DNA of 64,000 nucleotides, taken from NCBI GenBank assembly GCA_039105265.1, contig JAPFFF010000049.1, positions 682,001 through 746,000 of the forward strand. The letters are read 5' to 3'. The position numbers and the translations under genes are program-made. Below, piece by piece: positions 1 through 9,900 of the stretch. The notes below the pieces were generated by a model. That model had not been told where the DNA came from and ran no database searches. It saw only the letters and a program-made list of their open reading frames with translations. How positions within the stretch are numbered: the stretch's first letter is position 1; each line of letters opens with the position of its first letter. The DNA comes from Tritrichomonas musculus (taxonomy: Eukaryota; Parabasalia; Tritrichomonadida; Tritrichomonadidae).

Positions 1-1
1 T

Positions 2-94
2 GGCGAATTAAAACAAGGTGGATCATCAACAGCACAAGCTGCAGTAGATTCACGAAAGAGATCAAATAATGCGATTCCGTTCAGAGGTATTTAA
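2..94 (+). CDS. C-terminal end of a minor capsid-like protein (partial, enters from left)
   Basis: An open frame runs in from the window edge and ends at the stop at 92-94. It encodes about 30 residues rich in Gly, Ser, Ala and Arg. By position, immediately before the small basic protein and the 198-aa protein, it corresponds to the minor capsid-like gene at 27130-27468 of element B. Sequence similarity over so short a tail is weak, so the call rests on synteny. Confidence 0.35.
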   Translation, partial: GELKQGGSSTAQAAVDSRKRSNNAIPFRGI

Positions 95-104
95 TGAATC
101 ATAA

Positions 105-308
105 ATGAGCGGCAGAGATCGAACAAATGCGTATAGATCGAGTAATTCTGTTATCGTATCTGGACCTGGTACTATGTATAACGAAGTCACCAGATCGAGA
201 TCATTACCAACACGATATCACGATAACACTAATACTCATGACGTAACCGTACCATATATCAAAACCAGTAAACGCAAATCCAAAACTCGTAAAAACAAAC
301 GTAAGTGA
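105..308 (+). CDS. small basic protein, possible DNA-associated virion protein
   Basis: This 67-aa protein ends in a strongly basic tail (KTSKRKSKTRKNKRK). The middle contains PGTMYNE, which resembles EGTMFNE in the 142-aa protein at 31149-31577 of element B. The start lies 10 bp after the upstream stop, with an ATGAATCATAAATG context. It sits between the minor capsid-like tail and the 198-aa protein, so it belongs to the morphogenesis block. Small basic proteins in such blocks often condense DNA (adenovirus core proteins are an analogy), but that role is inferred only from charge. Element B has a basic-tailed stretch in the same place (27483-27662). Confidence 0.55.
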   Translation: MSGRDRTNAYRSSNSVIVSGPGTMYNEVTRSRSLPTRYHDNTNTHDVTVPYIKTSKRKSKTRKNKRK

Positions 309-342
309 GTATTGTCTGTGATAATATTTTTGTTGAAATCAA

Positions 343-939
343 ATGAGTTCTAAGTACGTACGTGGAGTGAAACGAAATCAAATCATTCAACGATGGTTGC
401 AAGGGATTGAAGATCCTGAATATGAAGTGTTTCCGACTAAAAAAGAAGGTAAATATATAGTCAAGTTGAGGGAGACTAAATTAGTAGATCAAACCAATAA
501 CGATGTTGATAAACAGTCTGTCGATGTCGATGTTGATAAACAGTCTGTCGATGTTACTAACGATGTCGAGTCTGAAACTGAATCAACACCACCACCTGTA
601 ATCAAACAACGTAGACCGCGAACATCTAGTAGTACGATTCCATCAACTAGACCAGATTCAACGATAAATCTCGAAATACTCGAACAGTTACGTAATCTCG
701 GTGAAGAGATCCGCAATGATAGATTCAAGAAAGAGCAGAAACAGTATATCAAACATGTCGTCAACAAAGAGTTATCGAAATCGCGTATTCGTAGTCGATA
801 TGTACCGGAAATGTTCCCAGAGTCAGTCGAATCCGAACCAGTTGAATCGAAACCAGTTGAACCCGAACCACAACCACAACCAGTTGAACCTGAACCAATC
901 ATTGAACAACCCATATTTCGATCACGTATACGACGCTAA
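343..939 (+). CDS. conserved 198-aa protein upstream of the MCP
   Basis: The function is unknown. It is clearly homologous to the 192-aa protein at 27694-28272 in element B. Both open with a basic segment, then a W-L-x-G-x-E/R-D-P motif (QRWLQGIEDPEYEVFPTKKE here), then K/R-rich and acidic P-rich linkers, and a conserved middle, INLEILEQLRNLGEEIRND. The C-terminal third is a low-complexity run of Pro-Val-Glu and Pro-Gln, probably disordered. It always lies directly before the MCP gene, so a scaffold or minor virion role is plausible but unproven. ATATTTTT lies about 12 bases upstream of the ATG. Confidence 0.75.
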   Translation: MSSKYVRGVKRNQIIQRWLQGIEDPEYEVFPTKKEGKYIVKLRETKLVDQTNNDVDKQSVDVDVDKQSVDVTNDVESETESTPPPVIKQRRPRTSSSTIPSTRPDSTINLEILEQLRNLGEEIRNDRFKKEQKQYIKHVVNKELSKSRIRSRYVPEMFPESVESEPVESKPVEPEPQPQPVEPEPIIEQPIFRSRIRR

Positions 940-984
940 GTATGAATCCGTCGACTTAAACCATCATATTTTTCTGTCAAGTAA

Positions 985-2577
985 ATGACATTCAACAACG
1001 AAGTCTTTCACAAGACATCAGCTGAAGTAAATACTCAAGTGGCTAGCTATTTCGATATAGTCGATAATGCTATAGCCATGTCAGACACTAACAAGAAGTA
1101 CGTTATCGATGCGCAAGCTTCGTACAGTCCATCAGCACCTATTCATGCTGGTTCATTCACGACATTCATTATCAGTCCAACATGTGATAACACTGCTGAT
1201 ATCTATAACGGATTCATCAAAGCGCAGATGAAGATTACAATAGTCATGAGTGATCCAATTAACGGTCCATTGACTGGTATAAATAAACATGATTTCAATA
1301 CATTATGGGTTGGATTCAAAGACGCTATGGATTCAGTCGAAAAATATGAGATCCTCTCTAATGGTATCTCCATATACACTCAAAACTTTGGTCCAGAAGA
1401 GTCATTCTTAACAGCGTGTGGTGCTAATGAAGCTTCAAAACGATCCGATATCTACTCTAAAGTTCGTCATAAAGATATATATAATCGTAAATTTAATATA
1501 GCTCATTGTGGTGAGTTCGTAAAACTTGTTACCGAAACTGATGTATATGAAGTTAAAATACCATTGAAGATCGATTTACGCCGATTCTTACCCCTCAGTA
1601 ACATCAAGTATCTACCCGCATTCGCTGGCAAATTCGAACTCAAAATTATGTTCGGTACACAGGGTTTGGTTTGGTGTCCAGTTGGTCCATCTAAAGAGTT
1701 AATGTCCGATATTGGTAACCATGATGATATTACTCTTCATGGTATCACATCTGAATTCGTTCAAATCGGTGACATCGCATATATGTATAATGACTTAGAA
1801 ACATATACATTAAAATCAGAGCTTCGTAAAATATCAGTTGATCGTAATTATGAGATTGATAAAGCGTATAGTGTCATCCCCAACTTTGGTATCGATAATG
1901 ATATATATCAATCACTCGTTCAACGATACACTCAACAAGAACTCATCTTTCCAACTCAGATATTGACATTCACGACTATGAGTAAGAGTCTCGGTACCGG
2001 TCATGGATCATCCACTCAAACCATTACTCCAAGATTTGTCGATTCAATCTTCTTCTTATTCCCATTAGATTCAACTCATCACATTGTATTCAAGAACCCT
2101 AAGTTTACGAACTTCCAGTTACGATGTGGTGGTTATGGAGTCGTTCCAACTATTCCATTTGCGACTGATGGTACTGATCCAATGTTCATCGAACTATGTC
2201 AGAACGCTATGAACGTTAACGGTGAACAAACAGGGTTCAACAAAGAGGTGATTCAATCATTGACGTTCGTCCCCAATCAAAATGTAGATGAAGGTTCAAA
2301 TGTACCACGTAGACACTTTAGTTACGATACTACATCATTCTTTATCGGACTTCCGACTGAAACCGATAACACATTCCAACAAGGTCAAACCAGTAACACA
2401 CCAATCACTTACGAAATCGTTTGTGATCTTCCAGATGATAGTTTCTATGCTATCACCAGTCCAAAACCACCTCCAATTATGGGATTGTTACAAGATACTG
2501 TCATATCCACTCATGTTCAACCAAATGGTCTCCCGCCTTGTGTTGAGATCGGCCAATACGATGTGACTAGCAGATAA
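985..2577 (+). CDS. MCP: major capsid protein (double jelly-roll type, Maverick class)
   Basis: This 530-aa protein is colinear with the 548-aa protein of element B (28304-29950). Shared blocks include TSAEVNTQVASYFDIVDNAI near the start, then WVGFKDAMDSVEKYEI, FLPLSNIKYLPAFAGK, CQNAMNVNGEQTGFNKEV and FFIGLPTETDNTFQQG. Length and composition fit the double jelly-roll capsid proteins that build the shell of Polintons, adenoviruses and PLVs. This is a family-level inference, since the fold itself is not visible in primary sequence. Its place after the minor capsid, basic and 198-aa proteins supports it. TATTTTT at 967-973 lies 11 bases before the ATG. Confidence 0.75.
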   Translation: MTFNNEVFHKTSAEVNTQVASYFDIVDNAIAMSDTNKKYVIDAQASYSPSAPIHAGSFTTFIISPTCDNTADIYNGFIKAQMKITIVMSDPINGPLTGINKHDFNTLWVGFKDAMDSVEKYEILSNGISIYTQNFGPEESFLTACGANEASKRSDIYSKVRHKDIYNRKFNIAHCGEFVKLVTETDVYEVKIPLKIDLRRFLPLSNIKYLPAFAGKFELKIMFGTQGLVWCPVGPSKELMSDIGNHDDITLHGITSEFVQIGDIAYMYNDLETYTLKSELRKISVDRNYEIDKAYSVIPNFGIDNDIYQSLVQRYTQQELIFPTQILTFTTMSKSLGTGHGSSTQTITPRFVDSIFFLFPLDSTHHIVFKNPKFTNFQLRCGGYGVVPTIPFATDGTDPMFIELCQNAMNVNGEQTGFNKEVIQSLTFVPNQNVDEGSNVPRRHFSYDTTSFFIGLPTETDNTFQQGQTSNTPITYEIVCDLPDDSFYAITSPKPPPIMGLLQDTVISTHVQPNGLPPCVEIGQYDVTSR

Positions 2578-2624
2578 GTATTTCATAGAACTAGTAACAA
2601 ACTATTATTTTTCTATGAATTCAA

Positions 2625-3185
2625 ATGAGTGACAATAAACAAGAATGGGAGACATTGAAAGTCGACAACGATTACGAGATCAATACTGACTATCCATATC
2701 AGATTCGTCGTAAAGATAACGGATATATCATTAGTGAATGGGAACATCAGAAAAGTAATTACATTCAAATCAAACTCAATGGTCAGTACTATTACAAACA
2801 TGTTGTCATAGCTTTACAATGGATCGAGAATGATGATCCCGAAAACAAAGTCGAAGTTGAACACCGTAATCGAATCAGAACTGATTATCATATAGAGAAT
2901 CTATGTTGGAAAACTCGTAGTAAGAACGCGTTGAATCGAACTGGCTGGGGTCAATACAAGTACGAGTACGTTGATGAGTTACCGATTGATGTAGTACCGA
3001 TCATATTATACAAGGGTTGGGAGTTTGAAGGTTATTTCATGGACCAAGATGGTGAAGTATGGTTTGATAACGGTGAACAATTTCGTAAAATCAGAATCAG
3101 TAAAGATAATAAAGTTAGACTATGGGATATCAATCACGTTAATCATAATATCGGTATTCGTGGACTTCGACGTGAATTCATCTAA
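2625..3185 (+). CDS. NUMOD4/HNH homing-type endonuclease
   Basis: This 186-aa protein starts with a NUMOD4-like DNA-binding module (WETLKVDNDYEINTDYPYQI), followed by an HNH-like core. The core includes VEHRNRIRTDYHIENLCW and then SKNALNRTG, as in homing nucleases. Relatives in this window lie at 11832-12437, 30019-30624 and 49554-49994, and the paralogues read VDHISRDRTDYHLSNLRW at the same place. It is a free-standing gene between MCP and small conserved genes, with no intron, so it behaves like a selfish gene riding in the element. TATTTTT at 2606-2612 lies 12 bases upstream of the start. Confidence 0.75.
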   Translation: MSDNKQEWETLKVDNDYEINTDYPYQIRRKDNGYIISEWEHQKSNYIQIKLNGQYYYKHVVIALQWIENDDPENKVEVEHRNRIRTDYHIENLCWKTRSKNALNRTGWGQYKYEYVDELPIDVVPIILYKGWEFEGYFMDQDGEVWFDNGEQFRKIRISKDNKVRLWDINHVNHNIGIRGLRREFI

Positions 3186-3213
3186 ATCGAATGGTTTGTT
3201 TATTTTTCATTAA

Positions 3214-3402
3214 ATGTCCGGTAAATCAGTTCAAGTAATGTCTCATAAACAACATATAACGCCGACTCCACCAATAACTAAACCCGAATATCGTCATCCA
3301 GCGACTCATAAGAAAGAGAATCTAGTAGCGGTTGATCAGTCATGTAGATGCGTCAATGCTGAACAGTTGATACTCTATAAAGATGATGTTAACTCGTATT
3401 AA
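3214..3402 (+). CDS. small hypothetical protein
   Basis: This 62-aa protein has no recognisable domain. It contains a Pro/Thr-rich stretch (HITPTPPITKPEYRHP) and two close cysteines (SCRC). It sits between the HNH gene and the conserved 175-aa gene, the same slot filled by the 142-aa protein in element B. TATTTTT at 3201-3207 followed by TCATTAAATG gives a good local start signal. The function is unknown. Confidence 0.5.
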   Translation: MSGKSVQVMSHKQHITPTPPITKPEYRHPATHKKENLVAVDQSCRCVNAEQLILYKDDVNSY

Positions 3403-3435
3403 ACAGTCAATTCCACGTATTTTACTGTAATATAA

Positions 3436-3963
3436 ATGATTAAGAAGCGAAATCTCAACACTGGAGTCAATGCAAATGTTTCACTCGAACCGACATCAGC
3501 ATCGCAATCCAATAACAATATCAATAACAACATCTTCATCAATAAACGTGATGATGGTAAAGAAGATATAGTAATCACTCGTGATATTACACTTAATGAT
3601 GCACCGTCAACGGAGTTAGAGAAAGTTGATGTCCGATCACTCATTCTAGAAACATACGCGAAGATACTACTCGATCAAGACAAAGCTCTGATCAGTAATC
3701 TCATCAGTAAACATACTATCATCGTTCCACAACAAGATCTAGCATCAATCATCAAATCAGTTACAGGTGGTGATGTTGAGATATACACTGATGACAATCC
3801 TGGATGTTGTGTCGCGAAAGTATCACCAATACAGAAGATCGATGCTATTAAGATCGTTACTGAGTCTAGTGAGATAGTCACTGACTTCAAACAAGTCTAT
3901 AACAAAGAGTTCAACGATCTCGTCAATGTATATCACTTATGTCTGAAGTATGTAGTCGTTTGA
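3436..3963 (+). CDS. conserved 175-aa element protein
   Basis: The function is unknown, but the family is a hallmark of these elements. Clear homologues lie at 31606-32133 (element B) and at 63493-64000 (element C), with a remnant near 49042-49145. The N terminus carries a basic start and an Asn-rich stretch (NINNNIFINKRDDGKE). The middle has ILETYAKILLDQDKALISNL, then a Gly-Cys-Cys motif (PGCCVAKVSP) and a conserved tail, TDFKQVYNKEFNDL followed by YHLCLKY. The Cys pair and the conserved tail suggest a folded globular domain. TATTTTA lies 11 bases before the ATG. Confidence 0.7.
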   Translation: MIKKRNLNTGVNANVSLEPTSASQSNNNINNNIFINKRDDGKEDIVITRDITLNDAPSTELEKVDVRSLILETYAKILLDQDKALISNLISKHTIIVPQQDLASIIKSVTGGDVEIYTDDNPGCCVAKVSPIQKIDAIKIVTESSEIVTDFKQVYNKEFNDLVNVYHLCLKYVVV

Positions 3964-3996
3964 GGGATCAAAAATAACGATTCATCTATTTTTGGT

Positions 3997-6651
3997 TTAC
4001 GTCGATTCGAGTGCAGCTAATCGTGTTTCTAACGCTGTGATGTAACTCCATAGTTGTTCGATTTGGCTATTCAACGCCAACGAATCATGATGATCAACGG
4101 TATCATGACGTAAATTTCTATATTCTAATGGGTTCTTACCTTTATGTTTCATGAAACCTTTGATAGTGAACTCACCAGTACTGTTATTCCAGTTTATCGT
4201 ATAGTCTTGATATCTAATTACAGCTTCAGTTCCATTCACGTTGTAAATCATTGTATGCGTATCACTGGTACTGGAATTGGTTTTGAATATGAAGTCAAGA
4301 TGTTCAGTACCATCATCAAATACGGCATCGACTACAATATGTGCACCTTCCATGAAAGGGAGAATCGATGGCAATTTTAAAGTTCCAGTAACACCTATCG
4401 TCAACGATGTCTTATCAGTAGAACAGTATGATAGATCGTCATATGCTCTGACATTGTTTACATCAATGTTTGGTAACTCACTCTTCAACGCATATCCATC
4501 GAGATCAACCATAGTAACATAATTGGTCAAATCAACAGGTTCAGGAATCTCACTTTTCAATGCTATTTTATCTTGTTTCAATATTTTTTCCGCTAATATT
4601 AATTTGGTATCGAAATAGTCTTCCCCGTTATCGATATAAAAGCACAGACCATTACTATCACTTTTATAATAAGTTAAGTAATAAGTTGTTCCGTCAATTT
4701 CAAAAGCGACATTAACATCTCCATCTTCAGTAATATCACCGTTATAATCAAACAAATAATCAAACTCTTTTACAAAGCCATCGTTATTTGATATTGTTCC
4801 AACAAGGCGAATTCCACTAATCAATTTGATTTTGACCTCCCATGATCCCGAACTATCTTGTACATTTTCAAAAGGTACATCGACAGCATCTTTATATATC
4901 AAATCATTTTTGCTTCGATATTTGATATCAGATTCATTCTTAACTGTATCCAACGCTGTGTTAACTTCATCTACAGTCGGAAACTCATTCAGTGTAGTAG
5001 CCAATGACTTATCATTCTGTTCGAGTTGATCATGTAATGAATCTATCTTCTTCTGTAACGCGTCTACATCACACGTATACGCTATATCGTTAGTAGTGAA
5101 CTCTAAGTGTCTGATCAATGTGTTCTCTTTAATCGTGATACCAGTGACTTGAACATGTAGTGGATTCAATATAGTGATCTGCGTTGAAGAGTCATCCATT
5201 GTAGCTGATGGAAATGTATCCGTACCAATATATTCAGATATGGCACCATTAGCGATCGTTAATGAAACATACTGTTCATCATAATCAACATCATTGAACT
5301 CACTTATTGTTCTTACCATGAGTTTAACTCTAATCGATCCATCAGTGATAATATCTTCCGCAACGAGTTTGACGTTCTTGTCTATACCATCAATCTTACC
5401 AACAATATCAATTACATCATCTCTCGATAACTGCATAGTCTGTGCTAGTGTCTTGATCATCGGTTTCATCGTATGTCTGAAGCGTTTACACATATCCATC
5501 GTTGATGTCAACGTCATAGCAACTTTAGATGGATCATCTAGTTCATCTGTGAACGTCATATCTTCAACTGGTACGTACTCTTGATCACACCATTCGATTA
5601 TCTTATTCAGTTTATCTGTATTCGATAACTCCGTTCGCGATTTCATCATTCGACTAACTGGTACGGACACCATATCACCGAAGAATATATCAGCACCAAT
5701 ATCCGGTAACTCATCAACCAACTTACCAGCCATGTCTGTAACGACATCAGCACCAACATCACTAACCTTCGTAACAGTATTCACCAACTCACGACCGATA
5801 GTATTAGCAACACCTTTCGATGCGAACGACAACGCTTTACCAGCGACACCCAATCCAGTAGCACCTATAACACATCCAGCTACACCCAACGCGATACCAA
5901 CATTAGCTTTCATATCGATCTTGTCAACCTCTTTCTGTAGATACTTGGTCTTCGATTGTTGATCAACCATTTCTGAACTAAGTGCATCGACTTTACTCTT
6001 CACCTCTTTAACGTCGTATGATACTACATCAACGTTGTTCGTCACTAGATTCAAATCCGATCTCATTGTTGTTATATTATCAGCTGTGATGATCTTCGAT
6101 GATGTAATGTTGAAATCAGTATACAGTGTCGTAGATGCGTTCGGATTCGGTGATACTTCATAGAACTGTTGTTTAATGATATACTCGAACGCGTTCGTTG
6201 ATGGATCCCAGTTGACTTCATCAATTGGATCTGTATAGTCATGACGTAGATATAAGGTGATATCACGACCAGTGTCATTCTTCGATCGCTTAGTCCATAC
6301 ATAACCAACTCTATCGACTGTATCCAATGCACCTTTCAAATCAACGTAACCATTGTTGTTGGTACCACTGCGATGAACTTCATCACCATCAATCGTAAAC
6401 GATAATCGATTAACGAGTTCTTGTCCAGGTAGAACCAGATCGAGATATAACTGTTCGATATCACTGATATTCAACTTCGATGTCGAGTAATTACCAATAG
6501 TACATGATACTGAAGCAAGATCATATCCATCCAACTTAACTGATGAATCAGCTGATGTGAAACCAATACTCAATGAATAATCAGATCCGTTAACGACAAA
6601 ACCATCTTTGAACTTGATATACGGTTCGTATACACCACCATCATCACGCAT
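3997..6651 (-). CDS. fibre-like surface protein, C-terminal ORF of the locus
   Basis: This 884-aa ORF is homologous to 43321-46980 (B) and 50766-53297 (C). It holds the family signature NITSSKIITADNITTMRSDL. A coiled-coil stretch follows (VVSYDVKEVKSKVDALSSEM), then a hydrophobic Gly/Ala segment (NVGIALGVAGCVIGATGLGV) that could insert in a membrane. After that comes a conserved globular part with FENVQDSSGSWEVKIKL, and a short terminal coiled coil (ALETRLAALES). A trimeric, membrane-active or receptor-binding spike is the best guess from architecture. It reads toward the 175-aa gene, with 33 bp between the two stops, and follows the 6940-10710 ORF in the same direction. Confidence 0.6.
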   Translation of the reverse strand: MRDDGGVYEPYIKFKDGFVVNGSDYSLSIGFTSADSSVKLDGYDLASVSCTIGNYSTSKLNISDIEQLYLDLVLPGQELVNRLSFTIDGDEVHRSGTNNNGYVDLKGALDTVDRVGYVWTKRSKNDTGRDITLYLRHDYTDPIDEVNWDPSTNAFEYIIKQQFYEVSPNPNASTTLYTDFNITSSKIITADNITTMRSDLNLVTNNVDVVSYDVKEVKSKVDALSSEMVDQQSKTKYLQKEVDKIDMKANVGIALGVAGCVIGATGLGVAGKALSFASKGVANTIGRELVNTVTKVSDVGADVVTDMAGKLVDELPDIGADIFFGDMVSVPVSRMMKSRTELSNTDKLNKIIEWCDQEYVPVEDMTFTDELDDPSKVAMTLTSTMDMCKRFRHTMKPMIKTLAQTMQLSRDDVIDIVGKIDGIDKNVKLVAEDIITDGSIRVKLMVRTISEFNDVDYDEQYVSLTIANGAISEYIGTDTFPSATMDDSSTQITILNPLHVQVTGITIKENTLIRHLEFTTNDIAYTCDVDALQKKIDSLHDQLEQNDKSLATTLNEFPTVDEVNTALDTVKNESDIKYRSKNDLIYKDAVDVPFENVQDSSGSWEVKIKLISGIRLVGTISNNDGFVKEFDYLFDYNGDITEDGDVNVAFEIDGTTYYLTYYKSDSNGLCFYIDNGEDYFDTKLILAEKILKQDKIALKSEIPEPVDLTNYVTMVDLDGYALKSELPNIDVNNVRAYDDLSYCSTDKTSLTIGVTGTLKLPSILPFMEGAHIVVDAVFDDGTEHLDFIFKTNSSTSDTHTMIYNVNGTEAVIRYQDYTINWNNSTGEFTIKGFMKHKGKNPLEYRNLRHDTVDHHDSLALNSQIEQLWSYITALETRLAALEST

Positions 6652-6939
6652 ACATGTACGAAGTAACGAATATGCTAGTCCATTCGAGTTTGTTTCACGA
6701 ATCGCTCTACTATTGAATATATCTCGTTTAACAGCTATGATACAACCAGTTGAACCATAGTTATCTGGTTTTGGATCACGTTTCTGACACTTACTGATGA
6801 TCTTACTCTGGAATCGACCTTGAATATCATCACCGATCCATTTATTACCATCCCACGTTAACGACCATTTATTACCGAAACAGTATTCAGTGAACTTGAA
6901 TGTCAGGTTAGTTGGTATCTCATATGTAGATGGTATCTT

Positions 6940-9900
6940 TTAAATCATCTTATAGCACTCACATTCATACTCCAATATCTCGTCTCCGAATGTATCCATG
7001 TACTTAACATGTTCGTCATAAGTGATCATTGACGGACGATAGAAATAGTAGACATCAGATTCTTGTAATCTCAACGCGTTCTTCGCATCGATGATATCGC
7101 ATTTGATAACTGGTTTACGTGATACTAATGAGTCATCATTCAGTAAGTTATGAATAGTCATGTCACCATTGAGATACCATGAGTATGGTTCTATGTTAAG
7201 GTCTTTGTCGAACATGATCTCTGGATCATCACGTTCACGAGTCGAGTATGTGTAGCAATCACGAGCTTTGTTATGAGTCAACTCCGGACATATGAATTTG
7301 CCGTTATCGAATGATATGATGAAATCGTTCAATACATTCCCTTGCCAATCCAATATCAATAGATTTCGCATATGAATCTTGAATACATCAACCGTTGTAG
7401 TAAACCTACTCTTGAGTTCACTTGGTAATGATATCTTCATGATGATGACTGGATCTTGAACTGAATCAGTTGATGTTGGTTCATATGTGGTGATATCACT
7501 ATGTTTGACGTAGTATGAGGGATAACCATCGACGGTATCGAATTCACTATCTCCGCTAGTAGATGGTTGATTGGATTCAACCTCTTGAATCTTATACGAT
7601 AACAACTCTAATGGACCCTTAATGGTATCACGAAATGTCTTACATATGTTGACGCATGAGTTCAATGATACAGCTTCGTTACTATCATCTGGAATCGATA
7701 TATCAGATTCAGTACTCTTACACCAATCGATAAGGGGTTGTAGACTGAGTTTATTTGGTATGGATTCACCCTCTAGTGAATAAGTACTAGCTTTACGAAT
7801 CGATCGGGGTATATACAACACAGCATCTACTATCGGAACCAATATACGTGAACCTCTACAGACTACATAACGATCAGGCAATGACGGATGATCTAGTAAC
7901 CACTCCATATCCATGTTGATCTCTTCTAATCGGTTGTTGATGTTCGATATGAATCCACGTAATGTTGATCGATGTTGTTCATCGTGATCTCTCATCCATT
8001 GAATATCATGATCAGTGAGTGTTAGTTGATTATCGGGATTAGTGAGAGTGATTTGATTATCATTGATGGTTACTTGATTGATATGTCGTCGATCGATAAC
8101 TCCAATAACATTGTTTTTGTAAACCACTTCTGTGTGATCATCATTGTTAGTGGAACCAAGTTCGCTTCGCGAATCTCTGAATCTTAATCCATGGATCTCA
8201 TTAGCGAGTCTATGACGTTGAAACCAATCCATCTGTTCGATATCGCCAAGTGTGATAGTGGTTCCAGGGATGACTACATCAGCATCATCCGTTGGAGTGA
8301 GTTCGTGATTGACTACTACCACATTGTATTCATTAGCGATGAGTTCACGAGTTTCATCATTTACGTGAATACCCTCTGAGTTAACGTTAACGGATGATCC
8401 ATGAACAGGGTTCACTTTGCCATGCAAATGACTGTTAATCGATATTCCATCATCGTCAACTGATGTACGAGTCAGCATGGTTACATCGATGATCGCAACA
8501 GTTCTACCAGTCGAATCTCTCACTTCGGTCCAATCAACACCGGTATCTACATCACTGTTTCTAACGAATTGAAGTTCAGGATGTGTGTTCTCGAATAGGA
8601 TTCGATCAGACAATAACATCTGTTCTATTTCTAACGCGGTTTGTCCATCATAAGACCATGTTGAGGTGGTATCTACACGACGTCTGCTATTGAATCTGAT
8701 ACGTTCTGGAGTCGTTATTGATTGTACATGATCACGTCTTCTGATATAAACCACTTCACCAGTAGTTACACTCGTTATGAGTATGAGATCATTACCGATC
8801 TGATCAACATGGACATCAGATGAGTTCAACGCTAACAACTCTTCATCAGTGAGATTCGATAATGATTCCAGATTATGATCACCAAATCCAGATCCGGCGT
8901 TAGTGGTTGTATCATGAGTTAATCTCGTTGTTGGTGTTTCGTCATCTAAATCATCTAGTTCCATCTCATCAGTGTTTTCGACTGTGTGATCAACAATGGT
9001 GTTATCTCTATGTTCTCTCCATCCTCGAAGCAATTCGCGAACTGAATCAGTAATAGTTTGTATCGATTGTTGAATAACTCTTACACCATCAATCATTTCC
9101 GGTACTCGATCTAATGTTAATCCACCAGCAATTAATGTAGTGGTTGTAGTACCGATCTGAGTTAACGAGTTCATCGCGTTTAGTACCAAATCAGTAGCAG
9201 TTAACGATGATGTAGCTGCTGGAATCTCTGTCTGTGTTGGAATGAATCGTTTTAGTACTTGACCAGCAGCGCTAGTATCCATATCGAGGAGGAATTTACC
9301 ACTAATCGGTTGTTTACCGCCGGGGTAATCATTTGGTCCACCCATTCCAGGGAATGTAAAGTCTTCAGTTCGATATGTGTTGATGTTCATGTTCTCACCT
9401 GTCATGGATAGAGTTGATAGATCTTTAACCATATTCACTGCACCTGAAAGTATTGTGATTATGTCACTAGCAATCGCTAAACCTTTACGAATAGAATCAA
9501 TGTACTCGTTATACGCAGCTTGTAATCGAAGTTGTTCTTGGATACCATTGATGATAGCACGTAACACTGAGTAGTCATATGCGAGTACGTCAACGGTACC
9601 ACCAACTACGTTCAGATCTCTACGCATAGTCATGATGTTATCAGCCCATATGATCTTCGATGAGTAGATATTATTATCAGTGGTGATGGTAGTACAGTTA
9701 CGTGGATCTGGTTTGACTTCATAGAACTGTTGAGTGATCATGATATCGAATGGATTGTATGTTTCATCAGCGGTATCTGGTTTCTGTTCGAAATACTCTT
9801 TCTCGATATAGATGTGAATGTCGTTATTGGTATTCTCTTCTGGAATAGACTTGTTCGAGTGTTTGACTTCGCGGATGTATGTGAATGACTCTATAACAGG

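Noticed and set aside
489-914. Minus-strand ORF of 141 aa
   Set aside because: It is a Ser/Thr/Cys-rich shadow of the conserved 198-aa gene on the plus strand, which has a homologue in element B.
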